This document shows positions 13,368 to 14,439 of a DNA stretch of 14,439 nucleotides, piece by piece. Position numbers and translations under genes: made by a program. The stretch is from DASQVO01 sp035640715 (GTDB taxonomy: Bacteria > Actinomycetota > Actinomycetes > Streptosporangiales > Streptosporangiaceae): assembly GCA_035640715.1 (NCBI GenBank), contig DASQVO010000442.1, positions 1 through 14,439 on the forward strand, in the 5' to 3' direction. The stretch's first letter is position 1, and each line of letters opens with the position of its first letter. The notes below the pieces were generated by a model that did not search any database, had not been told where the DNA came from, and saw nothing but the letters and a program-made list of their open reading frames with translations.

Positions 13368-13533
13368 CCGATACACCGGCCGCTCGCCGGGCCGGAGGCC
13401 CGGACTCGCTGGGCCGGTAACGATCGCCTGCCCGTAGCCCGCGCTGGTGCCGGCCGATACACCGGCCGCTCGCCAGGCCGGAGGCCCGGACTCGCTGGGC
13501 CGGTAACGATCGCCTGTCCGTAGCCCGCGCCGG
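13368..13533. repeat. Two 80-bp direct repeats in the rsmE downstream region
   Basis: Copies at 13368-13447 and 13454-13533 agree at 77 of 80 positions with an 86-bp period; each begins CCGATACACCGGCCGCTCGC. Each copy has an internal hairpin, CCGGGCC-GGA-GGCCCGG in the first copy, with one arm base changed (CCAGGCC) in the second. The period is not a multiple of three and the frame across it has no protein-like character, so the 247-bp region between rsmE and the next gene looks non-coding. The origin of the repeat is unknown; it could be a local duplication or part of a dispersed family. Confidence 0.9.
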
Positions 13534-13536
13534 CTA

Positions 13537-13552
13537 ACGGCTGACTAGCCGT
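13537..13552 (-). terminator. Hairpin at the end of the minus-strand Pro/Ser-rich gene
   Basis: ACGGCT (13537-13542), loop GACT and AGCCGT (13547-13552) form a perfect six-base stem whose right arm touches the TGA stop of the minus-strand gene (13554-13552). An alternative overlapping stem is CTGAC/GTCAG (13541-13545 and 13551-13555). It is a likely terminator for that gene. Confidence 0.45.
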
Positions 13553-14439
13553 CAGATGCCCAGTGCGTCGGCGGCCGACAATATCCAGCTCACCGGTACC
13601 AGTACCGGGCCGGCACTCCCTTCCGGGGAGGTGCCCGCATCACCGCTGGGCTTGCCGGGAGAACCGTACGCCGGATGATGCGACGGCGTGGCGGGCGGCG
13701 AGAATGTGGTGCCTGCCGGCGATGAAGGAGTGCCGGAGGGCATCGCGTCGGGCGACGGCGTGACCAGGGGATCCGAGATTGCCGGGCTCGGCGCCGGGGA
13801 CGATGGCGTCGTAGACGATGGCGCTGGGGACGATGGTGCGGCAGACGTTGCCGCCGGGGACGACGGCGCGGCAGACGATGGTGCGGCAGACGATGGCGCC
13901 GGGGATGACGGCGCGGCAGACGATGGCGCCGGGGACACCGGCGCCAGGAATATTGGCGGCTGGAACGGCGCAATGGGGAGGGACACCCTCGACGCTCCCG
14001 CCGACGTCGATCCCGGCGGCGTCAGGCCCGTACATATCGTGGCGCTCGTTCCGGCTTGCGGGGTGCTCGTGCTCGTGGCCGGAGGCCCCGGGCTGGAGGC
14101 GGAGTCACCCGCCGGGCTCGGCGTGGCTGATCCGCTCGTAGCCGGCGTCGGCGTAGGCGTCGTACTCCCCGTCGGGGCCGGTGCCGGGGCTGACGTCTGG
14201 GAAGGTGCCGCGGTGGGCGTCGACGTGACCGGCGCCGGCGATTGCGGTGTGCTTTCCTGGCTGGGGGACGTGCTGGGTGCGGGCAGCAGCTGGTTAATGG
14301 TCATCAGTGGGCTGGCCGGTACGCACGAGGCACCCGGGGGCGGGGGCGCTCCCTTACCGGGCACGCTGCCCTTCGGCTTGGCGGTGCCGCCATGGCCGCC
14401 GCCCCCGGCCGGCTGCCCATTGCCGGTACTGCCGGCGCT
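13552..14439 (-). CDS. Pro/Ser/Ala/Thr-rich protein, partial (start beyond the window)
   Basis: The minus-strand frame is open from the window edge at 14439 to TGA at 13554-13552, about 295 residues. A GTG at 14364 with AAGGG upstream is a possible internal start, but no signal peptide follows it and the frame continues without a stop, so the gene probably begins outside. The sequence is almost entirely low complexity: a Gly-rich stretch, then long Thr/Pro/Ser runs, one hydrophobic patch (SLPIAPFQPPIFLAPV), and a run of five-residue units of the AAPSS/PAPSS type. It ends with a more ordered VLVPVSWILSAADALGI. Two cysteines are visible (in GASCVP and ATICTG). Such composition suits an extracellular or wall-spanning stalk or a glycosylation target, but the functional domain, if any, is not in view. 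No family is recognised. Confidence 0.6.
   Translation of the reverse strand, partial: SAGSTGNGQPAGGGGHGGTAKPKGSVPGKGAPPPPGASCVPASPLMTINQLLPAPSTSPSQESTPQSPAPVTSTPTAAPSQTSAPAPAPTGSTTPTPTPATSGSATPSPAGDSASSPGPPATSTSTPQAGTSATICTGLTPPGSTSAGASRVSLPIAPFQPPIFLAPVSPAPSSAAPSSPAPSSAAPSSAAPSSPAATSAAPSSPAPSSTTPSSPAPSPAISDPLVTPSPDAMPSGTPSSPAGTTFSPPATPSHHPAYGSPGKPSGDAGTSPEGSAGPVLVPVSWILSAADALGI
13790..13945. repeat. Degenerate 15/30-bp tandem repeats encoding AAPSS/PAPSS units
   Basis: Plus-strand units of the form GCGGCAGACGATGG alternating with CGCCGGGGACGATGG recur about ten times at 15-bp steps, often grouped as 30-bp pairs. On the minus strand they encode five-residue AAPSS and PAPSS units in the Pro/Ser-rich protein. 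All period lengths are multiples of three, so copy-number change would keep the frame. There are no unique spacers, so this is not a CRISPR array. Confidence 0.8.

Noticed and set aside
12569..13462. Minus-strand 297-codon open frame
   Set aside because: Antisense to rsmE, which has all SPOUT motifs; the frame is Ser/Thr/Ala-rich without family features.
13311..13523. Plus-strand 70-codon frame across the 80-bp repeats
   Set aside because: The 86-bp period shifts frame between copies, so the two repeats would encode different peptides; no ribosome site is seen and the region looks non-coding.
13790..13945. Possible CRISPR array
   Set aside because: The repeats are contiguous 15/30-bp units without unique spacers and are explained by a repetitive coding sequence.

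Overview
This is a high-GC actinobacterial chromosome segment. The evidence is strong G/C preference at third codon positions, several GTG starts, and the conserved actinobacterial housekeeping set lepA, hemW, DUF3097, hrcA, dnaJ, rsmE in order on one stretch. DUF1707, DUF4190, DUF2993, DUF4870 and a fused FHA-FHA-ABC protein are also typical of actinobacteria. The order or genus cannot be fixed from this window.

Layout. 1-181: 3' end of lepA. 178-789 (minus): small DUF1707/DUF4190 membrane protein whose stop codon shares a CTAG with the lepA stop. 940-2867 (plus): MOSC-domain protein and hemW, 2 bp apart. 2812-5295 (minus): a large FHA-FHA-ABC exporter resembling mycobacterial Rv1747, overlapping the hemW 3' end by 56 bp. 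5296-5425: an AT-rich divergent promoter region with a tandem 19-bp repeat. 5426-6247 (plus): DUF2993 (LmeA-like) anchored envelope protein. 6308-8393 (minus): a NarL/DesK-type two-component system. 8394-8529: a spacer with a 38-bp inverted repeat. 8530-9162 (minus): DUF4870 membrane protein. 9234-10070 (minus): DUF3097. 10071-10304: divergent regulatory region with a CIRCE operator. 10305-13304 (plus): hrcA, dnaJ (DnaJ2 type) and rsmE. 13305-13551: non-coding, with a strong hairpin, two 80-bp direct repeats and a second hairpin. 13552-14439 (minus): 3' part of a Pro/Ser/Ala/Thr-rich protein that runs off the window.

How the genes relate. The plus-strand backbone is translation (lepA), heme handling (hemW), heat-shock control (hrcA-dnaJ under CIRCE) and ribosome modification (rsmE). 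Between hemW and DUF3097 sits an envelope module: the FHA-ABC exporter, a lipid-binding-type DUF2993 protein sharing its promoter region, and a sensor kinase/regulator pair. My best candidate for an under-described system is this exporter/DUF2993 pair, as a phospho-regulated route for an envelope lipid or glycolipid; this is inference from family knowledge and gene arrangement. The histidine kinase frame appears shifted by one base near 7115-7125. As written it runs 269 bp into the regulator gene; one added base would end it in a GTGA overlap with the regulator start.
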